Origin: Chitinophaga pinensis
Lineage (GTDB): Bacteria > Bacteroidota > Bacteroidia > Chitinophagales > Chitinophagaceae
Length of the DNA stretch: 8,208 nucleotides
Reading direction: 5' to 3'
Assembly (NCBI GenBank): GCA_945872805.1
Contig: CAMCBE010000078.1
Coordinates: forward strand, 1-8,208
The notes beneath the pieces were generated by a model, which saw only the letters and a program-made list of their open reading frames with translations, did no database searches and had not been told where the DNA came from. Position 1 is the first letter of the stretch; every line of letters begins with the position of its first letter. Made by a program: the position numbers and the translations under genes. Positions 6,995 through 8,208 of the stretch are shown piece by piece.

Positions 6995-7311
6995 TTACGT
7001 AGTGAAAAAAATAGCTGCTTGTTTCTTACAGACTGGCCTACCTAAAATTACTGCACACATTGTTGTATACGGGATCACCTTTCCACAACAAAATTGTTTT
7101 GCATATGGAGTTAATAAATCACCCTTTATATTAGCGTGAATAATTTTTGGTAATTGTGCAATGCACTCAACTTCACCTTCATTATTCGTACCAAGGTATT
7201 TTTTATGAAAGGCATTTGTTTCTGCTTCAATCCAACATGGTGTTTTAGATCAGTTGCAACGGCTAGTACCAAATGTATTATTGTTATTTTATGTTGAAAG
7301 GGGGAAAACAC
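6995..7311 (-). pseudogene. Frameshifted gene of unknown family (about 105 residues if repaired)
   Basis: On the minus strand, a frame open between an in-frame TGA near 7250-7252 and a TAA at 6995-6997 encodes about 80 residues with strongly protein-like composition. It includes TPCWIEAETNAFHKKYLG, EGEVECIAQLPKIIH and TPYAKQFCCGKVIPYTTMC. It has no usable start codon upstream of its middle. Its third codon positions are much more AT-rich than its first positions, as in real genes of this genome. A second frame from a GTG at 7309-7311 encodes VFSPFQHKITII then HLVLAVATDLK and runs into it. Adding one A to the AAAA run at 7243-7246 (on the minus strand, just after GATCT) joins them as AVATDLK-TPCWIEAE. 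The repaired product is Cys-rich (six cysteines). I do not recognise the family. It may be a true frameshift mutation, a sequencing error, or a gene with an unusual start. It lies 100 bp upstream of the SpxH-like start on the same strand. Confidence 0.5.
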
Positions 7312-7381
7312 ATTGAGGATGTGTAACTTTATGGGTATATTAAAATGTAAGAAGCATTACTTTTAATCTAAACTTCTACTT

Positions 7382-8158
7382 ATGTCATCGAGGCTCAATG
7401 CGGTTTTAAATTCTCTAGGTTTTGCTATTGTATTGTTAGTGAATACCATGGCTAGTGTATTAAAAATTAATGGGTATAATACAGGTGAGATTTCTGATTT
7501 ATATCCCAACTATTTTGTTCCAGCCGGATTTACCTTTAGCATTTGGAGTGTTATTTACATCATGATCATCGGATTTGTTATGTGTAGTATTGCTGCAACC
7601 GGTGCAAAAATGGCTGAGCCTATAAAAGAGATTATTAAAAAAGCTAGTCCCTATTTTCAGGTTACCTGTCTATTAAATATCGCGTGGCTACTAACTTGGC
7701 AGTATCTCTATTTAGCTAGTTCAGTAGTTATTATGATTGCTTTTCTGATTACATTAATCATATTGTATACCAAAATTCGTGGGCTTAAATATACCCTTAC
7801 TCCATTTTATCGTTTTTGGGTCTACCATACATTTGTCGTTTATCTTGCTTGGATTTGTGTTGCCACCATTGCTAATATTACAGCACTTTTTATTGGAATA
7901 GGATGGCAAGGTAGTCCCTTGGGTGAAGAAAGCTGGAGTGTCATAATGATTGTTATAGCATTATTACTAGGCATCATCTTTGTTGGCAAGCGAAAAGAGC
8001 CAGCATATGGCTTTGTACTTAGTTGGGCCTTTTTTGGGATTTACGCCAAGCAGCTTACCGATTCAAAAGAGGTAAGTACCGCTGCAGCATTGTCTGTTTG
8101 TATTCTTTTGGCATTGAATATTACCATTTTGATTAAAACCAGACGCGTTAAGGCATAA
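7382..8158 (+). CDS. Multi-pass membrane protein, TspO/MBR-like (tryptophan-rich sensory protein type)
   Basis: A 258-residue, highly hydrophobic protein. Probable membrane segments are at about 10-28, 47-71, 92-112, 113-131, 146-173, 185-202, 208-224 and 232-251. The early signature NGYNTGEISDLYPNYFVPAGFTF, followed by SIWSVIYI (W55), and the later LLNIAWLLTWQYLYL match the extended TspO-like group annotated as tryptophan-rich sensory proteins. Classical TspO has about 160 residues and five helices; this protein is longer with seven or eight. TspO proteins bind porphyrins and related ligands and act in stress or light responses; for this extended group no function is established, and transport is possible. 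The ATG at 7382 is the first in-frame Met and begins just before the first helix. The C-terminus KTRRVKA is basic, probably cytoplasmic. No operon partner is visible in the window. Confidence 0.8.
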   Translation: MSSRLNAVLNSLGFAIVLLVNTMASVLKINGYNTGEISDLYPNYFVPAGFTFSIWSVIYIMIIGFVMCSIAATGAKMAEPIKEIIKKASPYFQVTCLLNIAWLLTWQYLYLASSVVIMIAFLITLIILYTKIRGLKYTLTPFYRFWVYHTFVVYLAWICVATIANITALFIGIGWQGSPLGEESWSVIMIVIALLLGIIFVGKRKEPAYGFVLSWAFFGIYAKQLTDSKEVSTAAALSVCILLALNITILIKTRRVKA

Positions 8159-8208
8159 TAGTCGGTTTAATGTGCAGTAGTTTGTGATTTGTTCTCCATT
8201 GATCTTAT

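Noticed and set aside
7002..7139. Plus-strand frame starting GTG (VKKIAACFLQ) opposite the frameshifted gene
   Set aside because: It is only 45 codons and is the codon-aligned mirror of the better minus-strand frame, so it is most likely antisense shadow.
7324..7331. TAACTTTA as a Bacteroidota -7 element (TAnnTTTG) for the TspO-like gene
   Set aside because: The last base does not fit, and the nearest upstream TTG (7294-7296) is about 27 bp away, longer than the usual spacing; too weak to call.
8167..8208. Possible C-terminal end of a minus-strand gene (RSMENKSQTTAH then TAA)
   Set aside because: Only 13 codons are visible before the window ends, and several frames are open over such a short stretch; there is nothing to support a gene call without the flanking sequence.

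Overview
The window looks like chromosomal DNA from a member of the Bacteroidota, most likely a Chitinophagaceae-type or related environmental lineage. This is inferred from AT-rich coding sequence, start codons without clear Shine-Dalgarno sequences, a DUF6132-type small membrane protein, and a large exported TolB-propeller/amidohydrolase fusion. No tRNA, rRNA, CRISPR array, transposase or phage gene was seen.

Layout. Positions 2-739 (+) hold the right end of a tightly overlapping operon: a rhodanese cut by the window edge, a two-helix DUF6132 membrane protein, and a cytoplasmic thioredoxin. Positions 790-2146 (-) hold a convergent two-gene operon: a small lipoprotein with a YHS-type cysteine motif, followed after 13 bp by a YahK-like zinc alcohol/aldehyde dehydrogenase. 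A divergent gap (2147-2394) leads into a 1124-residue exported protein (2395-5769, +) made of a PD40/TolB-like beta-propeller and an amidohydrolase domain, closed by a strong rho-independent terminator. Facing it is a DsbA-fold, SpxH (YjbH)-like protein (5854-6894, -) whose first possible start codon lies inside a perfect 13-bp inverted repeat. Positions 6995-7311 (-) hold a frameshifted gene of unknown family. Positions 7382-8158 (+) encode a multi-pass membrane protein of the extended TspO/MBR (tryptophan-rich sensory protein) type.

How the genes fit together. A redox/thiol theme recurs: rhodanese, thioredoxin, a Cys-x4-Cys membrane protein, a cysteine-rich YHS lipoprotein and a CxxC DsbA-fold protein. 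The first three are probably the end of a sulfane-sulfur handling locus lying mainly to the left of the window. The amidohydrolase and the TspO-like gene look like independent transcription units.

I did not find a clearly new multi-gene system. The observations most worth checking are the frameshifted unknown gene at 6995-7311, the inverted repeat over the SpxH-like start, the SpxH-like protein itself, and the atypical metal-ligand set of the amidohydrolase.
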